A DNA stretch of 64,000 nucleotides, taken from NCBI RefSeq assembly GCF_004342485.1, contig NZ_SMBU01000030.1, positions 1 to 64,000 of the forward strand, written 5' to 3'. The notes under the pieces were generated by a model that saw only the letters and a list, made by a program, of their open reading frames with translations, made no database searches and had not been told where the DNA came from. Positions 54,614-64,000 of the stretch are shown in pieces. Source of the stretch: Roseateles saccharophilus. GTDB taxonomy: Bacteria; Pseudomonadota; Gammaproteobacteria; Burkholderiales; Burkholderiaceae_C. Both the position numbers and the translations under genes were made by a program. Each line of letters opens with the position of its first letter. Position 1 is the stretch's first letter.

Positions 54614-55104
54614 TTCGCGTCCTCCTGGTGCATCAGGTAGAGCCGCAGGTCGAACTCGAGCTGGAAGTAGTCCGGCTCCATGTGCTGGCAGAGCGAATAG
54701 AAGGCCTTGTTGTGATCCAGCTCGCGCAGATGCGCCAGCTCGTGCACGACGATCATGTTCAGCAGCGCGGCCGGCGCTTCCTTGAACAGCGTGGCGACGC
54801 GGATCTCGCGGCGGGTCTTGAGCTTGGCACCCTGCACCTGGCTGCGGCGCGTGTGGGTGCCCAGCGCCTGCTGCAGCACACGCAGCTTGGCATCGAAACC
54901 CACGAAGTTCAGCGGGCCGGCATTGCGCATATGACGGTTCTTCAGCGCCTGCACATAGTCGAACAGGGCCGTGTCGCTGCGCACCTCGTGGCGCTCGGGC
55001 AGGCGGCGGGCCAGGTGGTCGGCAAGGCGGCCTTCCAGGCGCAGCCGTTCGGCCTGCTGGATGAGTTCGGGGGGATAGCCGGCGAGGTAGCGGGCAGCAA
55101 GCAT
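54610..55104 (-). CDS. YgjP-like (DUF45) zinc metallopeptidase
   Basis: 164 residues. Zinc motif HELAHLRELDHNKAFYSLC has HExxH followed by a third ligand His in the family manner. The rest (RRSQVQGAKLKTRREIRVAT) matches the DUF45/SprT-like fold. Natural substrate is not known. Stop overlaps dusC start; tail-to-head order peptidase then dusC. Confidence 0.83.
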   Translation of the reverse strand: MLAARYLAGYPPELIQQAERLRLEGRLADHLARRLPERHEVRSDTALFDYVQALKNRHMRNAGPLNFVGFDAKLRVLQQALGTHTRRSQVQGAKLKTRREIRVATLFKEAPAALLNMIVVHELAHLRELDHNKAFYSLCQHMEPDYFQLEFDLRLYLMHQEDAK

Positions 55105-55157
55105 GCGGTCGATTCAAGGGGCGCGGCACCGGGGGGGCGCCGCGCCGGGGAGCAGGG

Positions 55158-55640
55158 TCAGGCGACCAGCGCGTTCAGCTGGTCCAGGCTCGCTATTGTC
55201 GCGAGGCAGGCGCGCGCCACCTCGACACCCTTGGTCGAGAAGTGCTCGGCGAAGAAGCGCTTGTGCTCGCCATGCTCGTGGAAGTGGTGGGGCGTCAGCA
55301 CCGCGGAGAACACCGGCACGTCCGTCTCCAGCTGCACCTGCATCAGCGCATCGATGACGGCCTGGCCGACGAAATCGTGCCGGTAGATGCCGCCATCGAC
55401 GACGAGGCCGCAGGCGATGACGGCGTCGAAGCGGCCCGTGCGCGCGAGGCGCTGCGCATGCAGCGGGATCTCGAAGGCGCCGGGCACGTCGATGACGGTG
55501 ATCTGCTCGGCCGGGATCCGACATCGATCGAACTCATGGCGGATGGCCGACACGGCGACGCCGACGATGTCCTTGTGCCAGCTGGCGGCGACGATAGCCA
55601 CGCGCGGCGGTTTGGCGGGAGTGGGAAGGGGCTGATTCAT
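55158..55640 (-). CDS. ribH: 6,7-dimethyl-8-ribityllumazine synthase, type II (RibH2-like)
   Basis: 160 residues. Lumazine synthase landmarks: VPGAFEIPLHAQRLA, CGLVVDGGIYRHDFVGQAVIDAL and the catalytic His region TPHHFHEHGEHKRFF. The HH-HEHGEH form and IYRHDFV are those of the type II (decameric RibH2) branch known from Brucella and rhizobia, not the usual 60-mer type. Condenses the two riboflavin precursors. An FMN riboswitch is upstream (55733-55876), so it is shut off when FMN is abundant. No other rib gene is adjacent. Confidence 0.93.
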   Translation of the reverse strand: MNQPLPTPAKPPRVAIVAASWHKDIVGVAVSAIRHEFDRCRIPAEQITVIDVPGAFEIPLHAQRLARTGRFDAVIACGLVVDGGIYRHDFVGQAVIDALMQVQLETDVPVFSAVLTPHHFHEHGEHKRFFAEHFSTKGVEVARACLATIASLDQLNALVA

Positions 55641-55732
55641 GGTGTCCTCTTGAAAGACGGTTTTTCCAGAATCAGGGCAAGCGCACGCAGCAGCGGCGCC
55701 TCCTGCCGGACAGGAAGCGTCGACGCAACGCG

Positions 55733-55876
55733 ATCTCTTTCATCCGGACTGTGACCGTCGGCCCTGGCATCGCACCAGGTCTGCTGACCCTTCGCCGCGC
55801 AGCGGTGAAGGCGCTCGCGGGCTCGCGCTCACGGAGCGCATACCGCCGGTAGGGACTTCCACCCCGCCCTGAGAAC
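55733..55876 (-). promoter_or_regulatory. FMN riboswitch (RFN element)
   Basis: On the minus strand the conserved RFN blocks are present in order: TTCTCAGGGCGGGGTGGAAG, CCCTACCGGCGGTA, AGCCCGCGAGCG, GGTCAGCAGACCTGGTG, GATGCCAGGGCCGACGGTC and AGTCCGGATGAAAGAGA. It lies in the leader of ribH, whose ATG is at 55640; the 92 bases in between would hold the expression platform. Confidence 0.95.
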
Positions 55877-55935
55877 GCTGCCGGCCTTGCGGACCGGCGG
55901 CCGCACTCTAACGGCTCGGCGGCATGATGCCGGTC

Positions 55936-56217
55936 ATGTCCGAGACAGCAACATTCCACGTGACCCTCCGGCCCGGCGGCGAGGGCTTCGACTGCGCTGC
56001 CGACCAGCCGCTGATGCTGGCCGGGCTGGCGGCGGGCCTCGCCCTGCCCTGGTCCTGCCGCAACGGCAGCTGCCGCACCTGCATCGCGCGCCTCATCGAA
56101 GGCCGCATCGAGCACCGCATCGAATGGCCCGGCCTGTCGGCCGAGGAGAAGGCCGAGGGCTGGATCCTGCCCTGCGTGGCCGAGCCGCGCAGCGACGTGA
56201 CGCTGCAGTGGGTGTGA
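55936..56217 (+). CDS. Plant-type 2Fe-2S ferredoxin
   Basis: 93 residues from ATG 55936 (MSETATFHV); an ATG four codons upstream is possible. The cluster motif CRNGSCRTC with a fourth Cys in LPCVAEP is complete (C-x4-C-x2-C...C). A small electron carrier; partner unknown. Its promoter lies against the riboswitch on the opposite strand. The 56218-56359 stretch that follows has a TGTGGACAA (DnaA-box-like) at about 56235 and no gene. Confidence 0.9.
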   Translation: MSETATFHVTLRPGGEGFDCAADQPLMLAGLAAGLALPWSCRNGSCRTCIARLIEGRIEHRIEWPGLSAEEKAEGWILPCVAEPRSDVTLQWV

Positions 56218-56359
56218 GAGAGGCTGCGCGCCATCCACAGCCTCTGTGGACAAACCCGTGAACAGCCTGCGGGCGAAAGCGGCAAGTGCTTGGCACAACA
56301 GGGCTTTTCTTGCGTTGCCTCAGATTGAGGCAGGGTGGCATGACGGGACAATCGCGGGC

Positions 56360-56950
56360 ATGCATCGCACCATCTTCACGACACCCGGGGTCAGCACGCT
56401 GCTGCGCGGTTTCTCGCTGGCCTGGCTGCGCCTGGCCGGCTGGACCGTGCAGGGCCGGCTGCCGCCCGAGGCCCGCAAGAGCGTCTTCATCGCCGCCCCG
56501 CACACCAGCAACTGGGACCTGCCCTACACCCTCTTCGCCGCGTTCGCGCTGCGCCTCACGCCCTACTGGATGGGCAAGACCTCGATCTTCAAGTTCCCGT
56601 TCGGCGGGCTGATGCGCTGGCTGGGTGGCATCCCGGTGGACCGCAGCAAGTCCAACAACCTCGTGGCCGCCTCGGCCGAGGCCCTGCAGGTCGCCGACGG
56701 GCCGGTGCAGCTCATCGTGCCGCCCGAGGGCACGCGCAGCAGGACGATCTACTGGAAGACGGGCTTCTACTGGATCGCCGTCACGGCCAGGCTGCCCATC
56801 GTGCTGGCCTACATGGACTACCCGCGCAAGCTGGTGGGTCTGGGCCCGCTGTTCACGCCGACCGGCGACGTCGAGGCCGACATGGCCGGGATCAAGCGCT
56901 ACTACGCGCAGTTCAAGGGCAGGAACTCCAACCAGTTCACGCACGAATGA
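56360..56950 (+). CDS. LPLAT-family acyltransferase (PlsC-like)
   Basis: 196 residues from ATG 56360. Motifs [12 protein letters not shown] (HxxxxD), [10 protein letters not shown] and VPPEGTRSR match the 1-acylglycerol-3-phosphate acyltransferase family, and an N-terminal hydrophobic stretch could bind the membrane. It is similar in layout to the copy at 33471-34100 (HTSNWD, GG-VDR, EGTRS), so the two are paralogues. Ends by overlapping the VF530 gene (ATGA). Confidence 0.88.
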   Translation: MHRTIFTTPGVSTLLRGFSLAWLRLAGWTVQGRLPPEARKSVFIAAPHTSNWDLPYTLFAAFALRLTPYWMGKTSIFKFPFGGLMRWLGGIPVDRSKSNNLVAASAEALQVADGPVQLIVPPEGTRSRTIYWKTGFYWIAVTARLPIVLAYMDYPRKLVGLGPLFTPTGDVEADMAGIKRYYAQFKGRNSNQFTHE

Positions 56951-57183
56951 ACGGCTCCAACGATCCCCTGCATGGCCTCACCCTCGAAGCCATCGTGACC
57001 GCCCTGGTCGAGTATTTCGGCTGGGCCGAGCTGGGTCGACGCATCGAGATCAAATGCTTCCGCATCGATCCCAGCGTGGCATCCAGCCTGAAGTTCCTGC
57101 GCAAGACCCCCTGGGCGCGCGCCAAGGTGGAGAGCCTCTACCTCTTCATGCGGCGCGAGCAGGCGCGCGCCGCCAAGGCTTAG
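56947..57183 (+). CDS. VF530-family DNA-binding protein (DUF2132)
   Basis: 78 residues. [42 protein letters not shown] and [15 protein letters not shown] are the family signatures. VF530 proteins have a helical DNA-binding-like fold with unknown function. Convergent overlap of a few bases with minE. Co-translated with the acyltransferase. Confidence 0.93.
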   Translation: MNGSNDPLHGLTLEAIVTALVEYFGWAELGRRIEIKCFRIDPSVASSLKFLRKTPWARAKVESLYLFMRREQARAAKA

Positions 57184-57446
57184 CGACCTGCGGCCGCTTC
57201 GGGCAATTCGATCTTGACTTCCAAGACCTCAAGATCGCCCTGGCGCTCCATATGGACCTTGATGTCGTCGGGGTTGATCGACACGTATTTGCTGATGACC
57301 GCCACCAGTTCGCGCTGCAGTTGCGGCAGATAGTCGGGGCTGGCGCTGCGGCCGTTGCGCTCGTGCGCGAGGATGAGCTGCAGCCGCTCCTTGGCGACGC
57401 TGGCCGAGCTCTTCTTTTCGCCGAGGAAGAAGTTCAGGAATCCCAT
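57180..57446 (-). CDS. minE: Cell division topological specificity factor MinE
   Basis: 88 residues. Starts [20 protein letters not shown] (the amphipathic membrane and MinD-contact region) and has [20 protein letters not shown]-like centre ([12 protein letters not shown]). MinE forms the oscillating ring that displaces MinD and keeps division at midcell. Last gene of minCDE on the minus strand. Confidence 0.97.
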   Translation of the reverse strand: MGFLNFFLGEKKSSASVAKERLQLILAHERNGRSASPDYLPQLQRELVAVISKYVSINPDDIKVHMERQGDLEVLEVKIELPEAAAGR

Positions 57447-57459
57447 CGCGAGGCTCCCT

Positions 57460-58275
57460 TCACTTGGCGCCGAAGACGCGCTTGAACCAGCCCGGCTTCA
57501 CGGCCTCGGTGAAGCGCATCGGCTTGTCTTCGCCCAGAAAGCGCGCGACGACGTCCTTGTAGGCCTCGGCCACGTCGGTCCCCTGCAGATGGATGGCCGG
57601 CGTGCCCTGGTTGGAGGCCTGCAGCACGCTCTCGCTCTCGGGGATGACGCCGATCAGCGGCGTGCGCAGGATCTCGTGGATGTCGTCCAGGCTCAGCATC
57701 TGGCCGCCCTCGACGCGATTCGGGTTGTAGCGCGTGATGAGCAGATGCTCCTTCACGGCCTCCTTGCCGTCGATGGCGCGCTTGGTCTTGCTGCTGAGCA
57801 TGCCCAGGATGCGGTCGCTGTCGCGCACCGAGGAGACCTCGGGGTTGGTCACGACCAGGGCCTCGTCGGCATAGTGCATGGCCATCAGCGCGCCGGTCTC
57901 GATGCCGGCCGGCGAGTCGCAGACGATGTAGTCGAACTCCATCGCCTTGAGCTCGTCGAGCACGCGCTCGACGCCCTCCTGCTTCAGCGCGTCCTTGTCG
58001 CGCGTCTGCGAGGCGGCCAGGATGTAGAGCTTGTCGAGCTGCTTGTCCTTGATGAGGGCCTGGGTGAGCTTGATCTCGTCGTTGATGACGTTGATGAGGT
58101 CGTAGACCACGCGGCGCTCGACACCCATGATGAGGTCGAGGTTGCGCAGGCCGACGTCGAAGTCGATGACGCAGGTCTTGTGGCCGCGCATCGCGAGGCC
58201 GGTGGCGAAGCTCGCGCTGGTGGTGGTCTTGCCGACCCCGCCCTTGCCGGAGGTGACGACGACGATCTTGGTCAT
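57460..58275 (-). CDS. minD: Septum site-determining ATPase MinD
   Basis: 271 residues. Deviant Walker [18 protein letters not shown] at the N-terminus, [23 protein letters not shown], and a C-terminal amphipathic helix ([13 protein letters not shown]) for membrane binding. Recruits MinC to the poles and is driven to oscillate by MinE. Between minC and minE with short gaps. Confidence 0.98.
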   Translation of the reverse strand: MTKIVVVTSGKGGVGKTTTSASFATGLAMRGHKTCVIDFDVGLRNLDLIMGVERRVVYDLINVINDEIKLTQALIKDKQLDKLYILAASQTRDKDALKQEGVERVLDELKAMEFDYIVCDSPAGIETGALMAMHYADEALVVTNPEVSSVRDSDRILGMLSSKTKRAIDGKEAVKEHLLITRYNPNRVEGGQMLSLDDIHEILRTPLIGVIPESESVLQASNQGTPAIHLQGTDVAEAYKDVVARFLGEDKPMRFTEAVKPGWFKRVFGAK

Positions 58276-58313
58276 CTGGGTGTTTCCTTGCGTTGAATTC
58301 GGTGGAGCGACGT

Positions 58314-59150
58314 TCAGGTCGGCAGCGGCTGCAGCAGCAGCTTCTCGCCCTGGAGGTAGACCTGGGCCGGCTTGCCCGCGACCTCGGCGGGCAGCGGGTT
58401 CTCGGCGGTGCGGTAGATGCCCGCGACGGCCAGCAGCTCGGCCTCCAGGCTCTGCGTGTAGATGCGCGCCGAGGTGTCGCCGCGCGCGCCGGCAATGGCC
58501 TTGCCGCGCAGCGGCGCGTAGATGTGGATGCTGCCGTCGGCGATGACCTCGGCACCGTGGCTGACGACGGCCAGCACGACCAGGTCGCCGCCCTTGGCAT
58601 AGACCTGCTGGCCGGAGCGCAGCGGCTTGTCGACGACCAGGGTCGGCGCGGGCGCCACGACGGTGACAGGCCTCTCGATGATCTTCTCGACGGTGATCTC
58701 GCGCACCACCTCGGCCGGTGCCGCCTGGACGGCGCGTTCGGTGGCCGGCTCGTCGGCCGCGTCAGCCAGGCCGAGCTCGTGGGCCAGGGCCAGCTCCTCG
58801 GCCGTCGCACCGGCCACGGCCACGGGCTGCAGCTGGCTGGCGCGCAGCAGGCCGACGATGGTCTTCAGGTCGACGGGTGCCGGGCCGTCCAGCGCCAGCG
58901 GCGCCTGGCCCTCGGCGGGCGCTGCTGCGGCGGCCGGCAGGCGCGGCACGCCGCTCAGGTCGATGACGACGGGCTCGTGCTCGAAGCCGCCCTGGCCGGC
59001 GCGTTCGGCCCAGTCCGCGGCGAGCTCGGCCATGTCGGCCGTGTGCAGCACCAGGCCCAGCAGGTTGAAACGGCGTGACTTCAATTCGAAAGTGCCGGCG
59101 CGCGCGGCGCTCTTGTTGCGCCCGCCGCTCTCCTTCGTCATCTCCGTCAT
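58314..59150 (-). CDS. minC: Septum formation inhibitor MinC
   Basis: 278 residues from ATG 59150 ([10 protein letters not shown]). N-terminal MinC_N domain ([17 protein letters not shown]), a variable linker of about 80 residues rich in Ala/Glu/Pro, and the C-terminal beta-helix ([58 protein letters not shown]). Inhibits FtsZ near the poles. The linker is long compared with E. coli MinC (231 residues). Confidence 0.96.
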   Translation of the reverse strand: MTEMTKESGGRNKSAARAGTFELKSRRFNLLGLVLHTADMAELAADWAERAGQGGFEHEPVVIDLSGVPRLPAAAAAPAEGQAPLALDGPAPVDLKTIVGLLRASQLQPVAVAGATAEELALAHELGLADAADEPATERAVQAAPAEVVREITVEKIIERPVTVVAPAPTLVVDKPLRSGQQVYAKGGDLVVLAVVSHGAEVIADGSIHIYAPLRGKAIAGARGDTSARIYTQSLEAELLAVAGIYRTAENPLPAEVAGKPAQVYLQGEKLLLQPLPT

Positions 59151-59754
59151 CGCCCGCCGCCCGTTCAAAAGGCCGCGAGTTTAGCCGCCGCCCCCGGAAC
59201 AACTTCTTGGGGACTGCCCCCAAAGGCGCCAGCGCGCTCCGCCTCAAAAACGGGCAGACCACTGCGAGCGGCGGCCGATCAAGCACTTAGCGCCGCTGTC
59301 GGCAGCCGGCCCACAGACTTGTCCACAGTTGACGGGGACAAACGGCAGCATGCTGTCGTCCGGACACGTGACATCCGCACTCCGTGGCTTGACTTATCCC
59401 CATATCTGGCAGACGTCAAGCATTTCGGACCCTGAGTCGCGACGCCGCCCGCATGCGCCGGGGTGCAGCGCTAAGTGATTGATTCATATAGGTCACCTGC
59501 TGTTGCCCAAAAATTCAGCAACCTAAGCGAAGCCGCATCACACAAGGGCTTGGCCGCGATGGAGGGGGGTTCTCCACAAAGTTTTCCACAGACTCGGTGG
59601 ATAGCTTGCCGAAGTGTTACGAATCAGTGACTTAGCCCGCTTCCTTGAGGCGTTCTGTAGCTTTCGCTGCCAAGTGCGGGCGCATGTCGCCGGGATGGGC
59701 GGGTTACATTGGGCGCTTGCCCGCGGCCTTGCGGGTGCCCCAGGAGAACAGCCC
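59151..59754. other. 600-bp non-coding region with DnaA-box-like sequences and an inverted repeat
   Basis: No supported gene. It contains TTGTCCACA (59319), TTATCCCCA (59394), TTCTCCACA (59570) and TTTTCCACA (59582), each one base off the DnaA box TTATCCACA. A 16-bp imperfect inverted repeat (59278-59293 and 59468-59483, one mismatch) frames the first part. Part of it is less GC-rich than the neighbouring genes. It must hold the minC and metG-side promoters. The classical oriC markers dnaA/dnaN/gyrB are absent. Confidence 0.5.
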
Positions 59755-59943
59755 TTGGCAACGCCGAACTACAGCTACGAGAAACGCCAGCGCGAACTGG
59801 CCAAGAAACGCAAGGCCGAGGAAAAGCGCCAGCGCAAGCTCAGCGGCAAGCCGGCCGAAGAAGAAGGCAGCACGGCCGAGCCGCAGGCCGACGCCGAGCC
59901 CGCGGCCCACGACGCGGCGAACCCCGCCGAGCCGCAAACCTAA
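59755..59943 (+). CDS. Small Lys/Arg-rich conserved protein
   Basis: 62 residues from TTG 59755, with a CAGGAGA ribosome site 8-14 bp upstream; the open frame extends further left but lacks protein-like sequence. [20 protein letters not shown] then an acidic, Ala/Glu-rich tail. Short proteins with this [14 protein letters not shown] start are common in betaproteobacteria; function unknown, a nucleic-acid or ribosome contact is possible. metG follows 32 bp later. Confidence 0.72.
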   Translation: MATPNYSYEKRQRELAKKRKAEEKRQRKLSGKPAEEEGSTAEPQADAEPAAHDAANPAEPQT

Positions 59944-59975
59944 AATCCGCCGTTTCTCCCCGTTACGCCGTCTCC

Positions 59976-62021
59976 ATGCCCCGCCAGCTCTTCGTCACCA
60001 CCGCACTGCCCTACGCGAACGCCGGTTTCCATATCGGCCACATCATGGAGTACACCCAGGCCGACATCTGGGTTCGCTACCAGCGCATGGCGGGATCGCA
60101 GGTGCACTTCGTCTGCGCGGACGACGCCCACGGGGCGCCGATCATGATCGCGGCCGAGAAGGCCGGGAAGACACCGCAGGACTTCGTCGCGGCAATAGCG
60201 GCCGGCCGCAAGCAATACCTCGACGGCTTCCACATCAGCTTCGACAACTGGCACTCCACCGACGGCGCGGAGAACCACGATCTGTCCAAGGCCGTCTACC
60301 TGTCGCTGCGGCATAACGAGCTGATCTCGACGAAGACCATCGAGCAGTTCTTCGACCCCGAGAAGTCGATGTTCCTGCCGGACCGCTTCATCAAGGGCGA
60401 GTGCCCCAAGTGCGGCGCCAAGGATCAGTACGGCGACTCCTGCGAGGTCTGTGGCGCCGTCTATGCGCCGACCGAGCTGAAGAACCCCTACTCGGTGCTG
60501 TCAGGCGCGACGCCGGTGCTGAAGACCAGCGAGCACTACTTCTTCAAGCTCAGCGACCCGCGCTGCGTCGACTTCCTGACCCAATGGACCCAGGAGACCG
60601 GCCGCCTGCAGCCCGAGGTGCTGAACAAGATCCGCGAGTGGTTCGAGCCCGACGAGGAAGGCAACAACCGCCTCAGCGACTGGGACATCAGCCGCGACGC
60701 GCCCTATTTCGGCATCGAGATCCCCGACGCGCCGGGCAAGTATTTCTATGTCTGGCTGGACGCGCCCATCGGCTACCTGGCCTCGCTGAAGAACTACTTC
60801 GGCAAGACGGGTCGCGACTTCGACGCCTTCATGGCCAACCCCGATGTCGAGCAGATCCACTTCATCGGCAAGGACATCACCTACTTCCACACGCTGTTCT
60901 GGCCGGCCATGCTGCACTTCAGTGGCCGCAAGACGCCCAACCACGTCTTCGTGCACGGCTTCATGACCGTCAACGGCGGCGAGAAGATGAGCAAGAGCCG
61001 CGGCACCGGCCTGGACCCGCTCAAGTACCTGAGCCTGGGCCTGAACGCCGAATGGCTGCGCTACTACATCGCCGCCAAACTGAACAACAAGGTCGAGGAC
61101 ATCGACTTCAACCCCGAGGACTTCGTCGCCCGCGTCAACAGCGACCTGGTCGGCAAGTTCATCAACATCGCGTCGCGCGCGGCCGGCTTCCTGGCCAAGC
61201 GCTTCGACGGCCGGCTCAGCGCCAGCCTCGGCGTCGAGGGCTCGGCCCTGCTGGAGACGCTGCGCGCGCAGAGCGGCGCCATCGCCGAGCTCTACGAGAC
61301 CCGCGAGTTCGGCAAGGCCCTGCGCGAGATCATGGCCCTGGCCGACAAGGTCAACGAGTTCGTCGACCAGCACAAGCCCTGGGAGCTGGCCAAACAGGAA
61401 GGCATGGATGCGGCGCTGCACGACGTCTGCAGCGTCTGCATCGAGGCCTTCCGCCTGCTGACGATCTACCTCAAGCCCGTGCTGCCGGCGCTGAGCGGCC
61501 AGGTCGAGGCCTTCCTGAAGGTCGAGCCGCTGCAGTGGAGCGACAGCGGCCGCGCGCTCGGCGCCCACCGGATCGGTGCCTACCAGCACCTGATGCAGCG
61601 CGTGGACCTGGCCAAGGTCGAGCAGCTGTTCGAGGCGCCGCCCGCCCCCAAGCTCGTGCCCGGCGGCGAGGAGATCGCCCCCGAGATCAAGATCGACGAC
61701 TTCGCCAAGGTCGACCTGCGCATCGCGAAGATCGTGAAGGCCGAACTCGTCGAAGGCTCGGACAAGCTGCTGCGCCTGACGCTGGATGCCGGCGAGGGGC
61801 GCACGCGCAACGTCTTCAGCGGCATCAGGAGCGCCTACAAGCCCGAGGACCTGGAAGGCCGGCTGACCGTGCTGGTCGCCAACCTCGCGCCGCGCAAGAT
61901 GAAGTTCGGCATCAGCGAGGGCATGGTGCTGGCCGCCGGCCATGCCGACGAGAAGGCCCACCCCGGCATCTTCGTGCTGGAACCCCACGCCGGCGCGCAG
62001 CCGGGCATGCGGGTACGCTGA
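59976..62021 (+). CDS. metG: Methionyl-tRNA synthetase
   Basis: 681 residues from ATG 59976. Class I signatures [13 protein letters not shown] and EKMSKSRG, zinc knuckles [18 protein letters not shown], anticodon-binding helices, and a C-terminal tRNA-binding domain ([20 protein letters not shown] to the end) that dimerises. Charges both initiator and elongator tRNA-Met. Full-length MetG1-type with two zinc-type knuckles. Confidence 0.97.
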   Translation: MPRQLFVTTALPYANAGFHIGHIMEYTQADIWVRYQRMAGSQVHFVCADDAHGAPIMIAAEKAGKTPQDFVAAIAAGRKQYLDGFHISFDNWHSTDGAENHDLSKAVYLSLRHNELISTKTIEQFFDPEKSMFLPDRFIKGECPKCGAKDQYGDSCEVCGAVYAPTELKNPYSVLSGATPVLKTSEHYFFKLSDPRCVDFLTQWTQETGRLQPEVLNKIREWFEPDEEGNNRLSDWDISRDAPYFGIEIPDAPGKYFYVWLDAPIGYLASLKNYFGKTGRDFDAFMANPDVEQIHFIGKDITYFHTLFWPAMLHFSGRKTPNHVFVHGFMTVNGGEKMSKSRGTGLDPLKYLSLGLNAEWLRYYIAAKLNNKVEDIDFNPEDFVARVNSDLVGKFINIASRAAGFLAKRFDGRLSASLGVEGSALLETLRAQSGAIAELYETREFGKALREIMALADKVNEFVDQHKPWELAKQEGMDAALHDVCSVCIEAFRLLTIYLKPVLPALSGQVEAFLKVEPLQWSDSGRALGAHRIGAYQHLMQRVDLAKVEQLFEAPPAPKLVPGGEEIAPEIKIDDFAKVDLRIAKIVKAELVEGSDKLLRLTLDAGEGRTRNVFSGIRSAYKPEDLEGRLTVLVANLAPRKMKFGISEGMVLAAGHADEKAHPGIFVLEPHAGAQPGMRVR

Positions 62022-62162
62022 GCCCCATGCGCCGAGCAACGCCCCGCCCGCTGCTCGGCCTTCAGGGCATGAGCCGGCGGCGGCGCTTCATCGCCCAGCG
62101 CCACCACTGTGGACCTCCGAACGCGACGCCGCCCGCGTCGCGAAACATGTTTCGGAGAACCC

Positions 62163-63809
62163 ATGCCCCTGCCCCGCCTGCATCCCTTCCGCCCCCGCAG
62201 CCTCGCGCTGCTTCAAGGCTATTCGCGCGGACACCTGATCGCTGACATCGGCGCCGGCCTGACGGTCGGCATCGTCGCGCTGCCGCTGGCGCTGGCCTTC
62301 GCCATCGCCTCCGGGCTGCGGCCTGAGCAGGGCCTGGCCACGGCCATCGTCGCCGGCCTGCTGATCTCGCTGCTGGGCGGCTCCAGCGTGCAGATCGGCG
62401 GCCCTGCGGGCGCCTTCATCGTCGTCGTCTACGGCATCCTGCAGCGCCACGGCCTGGCCAATCTGCTGCTGGCCACGATGGGCGCGGGCGTGCTGCTGTT
62501 CGTGATGGGCGCACTGCGCCTCGGCGTGCTGGTGCGCTATATCCCGGTGGCCATCGTCACCGGCTTCACCAACGGCATCGCCGTGCTGATCGCGCTGGCC
62601 CAGCTGAAGGACTTCCTCGGCCTGCGCATCGAGAAGATGCCGGCCGACTTCTTCGGCCAGATCGCCGCGCTGCACGAGCACATCGGCGGCCTCAACCCGA
62701 TTGCACCGGCGCTGGCCGCGGCCTGCATGGCCCTGGTGCTGTTCTGGCCCAAGAACATCATGCAGGACAAGCCGCTCTCCGGCATCCGCCGCTGGATGGC
62801 CCTGCTGCCCTCCACCGTCATCGCCCTGGTGGGCGCCACCACCGCGACTGCGCTGCTGGACCTGCCGCTGGAAACCATCGGCAGCCGCTTCGGCGGCATC
62901 CCGCAGACCTTGCCCGCGCCGGCCTGGCCGGAGATGAGCTGGGCCGGCATGCAGCAGCTCGTCATCCCGATGCTGACGCTGGCCCTGCTAGGCGCCATCG
63001 AATCCCTGCTCTGCGCCCGCGTCGCCGACAAGCTGACGCCCGAGCTGCCGCGCCACGACCCCAACCAGGAGTTGATGGCCCAGGGCATCGCCAATCTCGC
63101 GGCGCCGCTGTTCGGCGGCCTGCCCGCCACCGGCACCATCGCCCGCACCGTCACCAATGTCCGCGCCGGCGCGGCCAGCCCGGTCGCCGGTATCGTGCAC
63201 GCGCTGACGCTGCTCGGCATCCTGCTCGTGGCCGCGCCGCTGGCCGTGCATGTGCCGCTGGCGGCGCTGGCCGGCATCCTGCTGGTCGTCGCCTGGAACA
63301 TGGGCGAGTGGCACGAGTTCGCGCGGCTGCGGCGCTTCAACCTGACCTACCGCACGCTGCTCGTCGGCACCTTCGTGCTGACCGTCGTGACCGACCTGAC
63401 CGTCGCCGTCGAGGTCGGCCTCGTGACCTCCTGCGTCTTCTTCGTCTGGCGCATGGGCCAGCTGTTCACGCTGCAGCGCGTCGAGAACCAGCCCCTGCCC
63501 GAGGGCGTGGCCGCCTACGAGCTCTACGGCGCGCTGTTCTTCGGCGCCGTCGGCCGGCTCGAACCCCTGCCGGAGCAGCTGCCGCCGGGCACGCGGGCCG
63601 TCGTGCTGGAGATGCACCGCCTCGTCGTCATGGACACCTCGGGCATGGAGGCCCTGCGCGAACTGCACCGCGCCCTGCTCAAACGCGGCACCGCCCTCAT
63701 CCTCGCCAACGTGAACCCGCAGCCGCTGAGCCTGCTGCAGCGCTCGGGCCTGGCCGACGAGCTGGGCGAGACCGGCATCGTGCCCTCGCTGGGCGAACTA
63801 AAATCCTGA
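62163..63809 (+). CDS. SulP-family anion transporter with STAS domain
   Basis: 548 residues from ATG 62163 with a GGAGAA ribosome site. About 10-12 hydrophobic segments include GLTVGIVALPLALAFAIASGL, GGPAGAFIVVVYGIL and VAIVTGFTNGIAVLIAL, the SulP fold; the C-terminal STAS domain (YELYGALFFGAVG, VVLEMHRLVVMDTSGMEALREL) is typical. Such proteins carry sulfate, bicarbonate or dicarboxylates. No neighbouring carbonic anhydrase or cys gene to decide between them. Confidence 0.92.
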   Translation: MPLPRLHPFRPRSLALLQGYSRGHLIADIGAGLTVGIVALPLALAFAIASGLRPEQGLATAIVAGLLISLLGGSSVQIGGPAGAFIVVVYGILQRHGLANLLLATMGAGVLLFVMGALRLGVLVRYIPVAIVTGFTNGIAVLIALAQLKDFLGLRIEKMPADFFGQIAALHEHIGGLNPIAPALAAACMALVLFWPKNIMQDKPLSGIRRWMALLPSTVIALVGATTATALLDLPLETIGSRFGGIPQTLPAPAWPEMSWAGMQQLVIPMLTLALLGAIESLLCARVADKLTPELPRHDPNQELMAQGIANLAAPLFGGLPATGTIARTVTNVRAGAASPVAGIVHALTLLGILLVAAPLAVHVPLAALAGILLVVAWNMGEWHEFARLRRFNLTYRTLLVGTFVLTVVTDLTVAVEVGLVTSCVFFVWRMGQLFTLQRVENQPLPEGVAAYELYGALFFGAVGRLEPLPEQLPPGTRAVVLEMHRLVVMDTSGMEALRELHRALLKRGTALILANVNPQPLSLLQRSGLADELGETGIVPSLGELKS

Positions 63810-63829
63810 GTTCATTCGAAAGACCCGCC

Positions 63830-64000
63830 ATGCCGCTGTTCTGGAAGCCCTACAAGTCCGAAGTCACCCAATTCATCGACCAGCTCAAGGCCCAGCGCCC
63901 GACGCTGGAGGCCGAGCAGCGCGCCGGCCGCGCCCTGCTGTGGGACAAGGAGCAGGACCGCACCGCCCAGGCCGGTTTCGACCAGGCACGCGTGCCCCAG
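63830..64000 (+). CDS. DUF3460 family protein, 5' part (cut by window edge)
   Basis: At least 57 codons from ATG 63830: MPLFWKPYKSEVTQFIDQL then KAQRPTLEAEQRAGRALLWD. This is the start of DUF3460, a short protein of roughly 60-70 residues found in Burkholderiales, of unknown function. The 3' end lies past the window. Confidence 0.85.
   Translation, partial: MPLFWKPYKSEVTQFIDQLKAQRPTLEAEQRAGRALLWDKEQDRTAQAGFDQARVPQ

Noticed and set aside
59151-59754. oriC
   Set aside because: DnaA-box-like sequences are imperfect and dnaA, dnaN, gyrB, rpmH are absent; kept only as an observation.

Overview
The window is about 64 kb of high-GC chromosome. Its gene content points to a betaproteobacterium of the order Burkholderiales, probably from the Rubrivivax/Roseateles/Leptothrix group. 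Supporting clues are the run purD - acyltransferase - hemF - nadD - rsfS - rlmH - maf - rng, tolB-pal-cpoB, minCDE, metG next to a small Lys/Arg-rich protein, and a DUF3460 gene at the right edge. Genus is inference; no rRNA is present.

Region 1 (1-4002) is a junction with mobile DNA. Two large tyrosine recombinase genes overlap by ATGA. The second is cut short by what looks like the 3' end of a transposase gene at the window edge. The element sits inside a radical-SAM gene of the PA0069 family, broken right after the codons for its first Fe-S motif. That gene keeps an almost perfect LexA (SOS) box at its start codon.

Region 2 (4038-20439) looks like a low-oxygen/denitrification and stress cluster. 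It holds nirK (copper nitrite reductase fused to cytochrome c), nirV and an SCO-type copper chaperone; a DksA-like protein, Zn-alcohol dehydrogenase and UspA; an HtrA-like protease coupled to a PAS-GGDEF protein; an unknown 109-aa protein, UspA and a large acyl-CoA ligase/GNAT protein; an MFP-FtsX-type ABC exporter; another UspA; and a protein derived from the N-terminal half of ornithine carbamoyltransferase. It ends with a CRP/FNR-family regulator. Five TTG-N8-CAA palindromes lie in front of these units, four of them at spacing expected for class II activation, so the cluster is probably one regulon.

Region 3 (20458-24987) has a hybrid histidine kinase/OmpR regulator pair, then a lower-GC patch of remnants: an XRE regulator fragment, a truncated GNAT toxin-like gene, its intact small partner with a palindromic operator, and a 24-bp inverted repeat. 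Two tRNA-Lys genes close it. Region 4 (24988-36108) is a minus-strand housekeeping block: tcdA, cpoB-pal-tolB, rng, maf, rlmH, rsfS, nadD, hemF, acyltransferase, purD and yebC, with many 1-8 bp overlaps and some TTG starts.

Region 5 (36184-53644) mixes a HerA-like ATPase, a small RHH-type gene under a 30-bp palindrome, glnS, dbpA, yciH, an S9 peptidase, a hemerythrin-like protein, 1-Cys peroxiredoxin, a wHTH/AAA regulator and a cheW-MCP pair. Region 6 (53661-64000) contains dusC, a metallopeptidase, ribH behind an FMN riboswitch, a ferredoxin, an acyltransferase, minCDE, an AT-richer gap with DnaA-box-like sequences, metG, a SulP transporter and a partial DUF3460 gene. No CRISPR array or complete prophage was seen.
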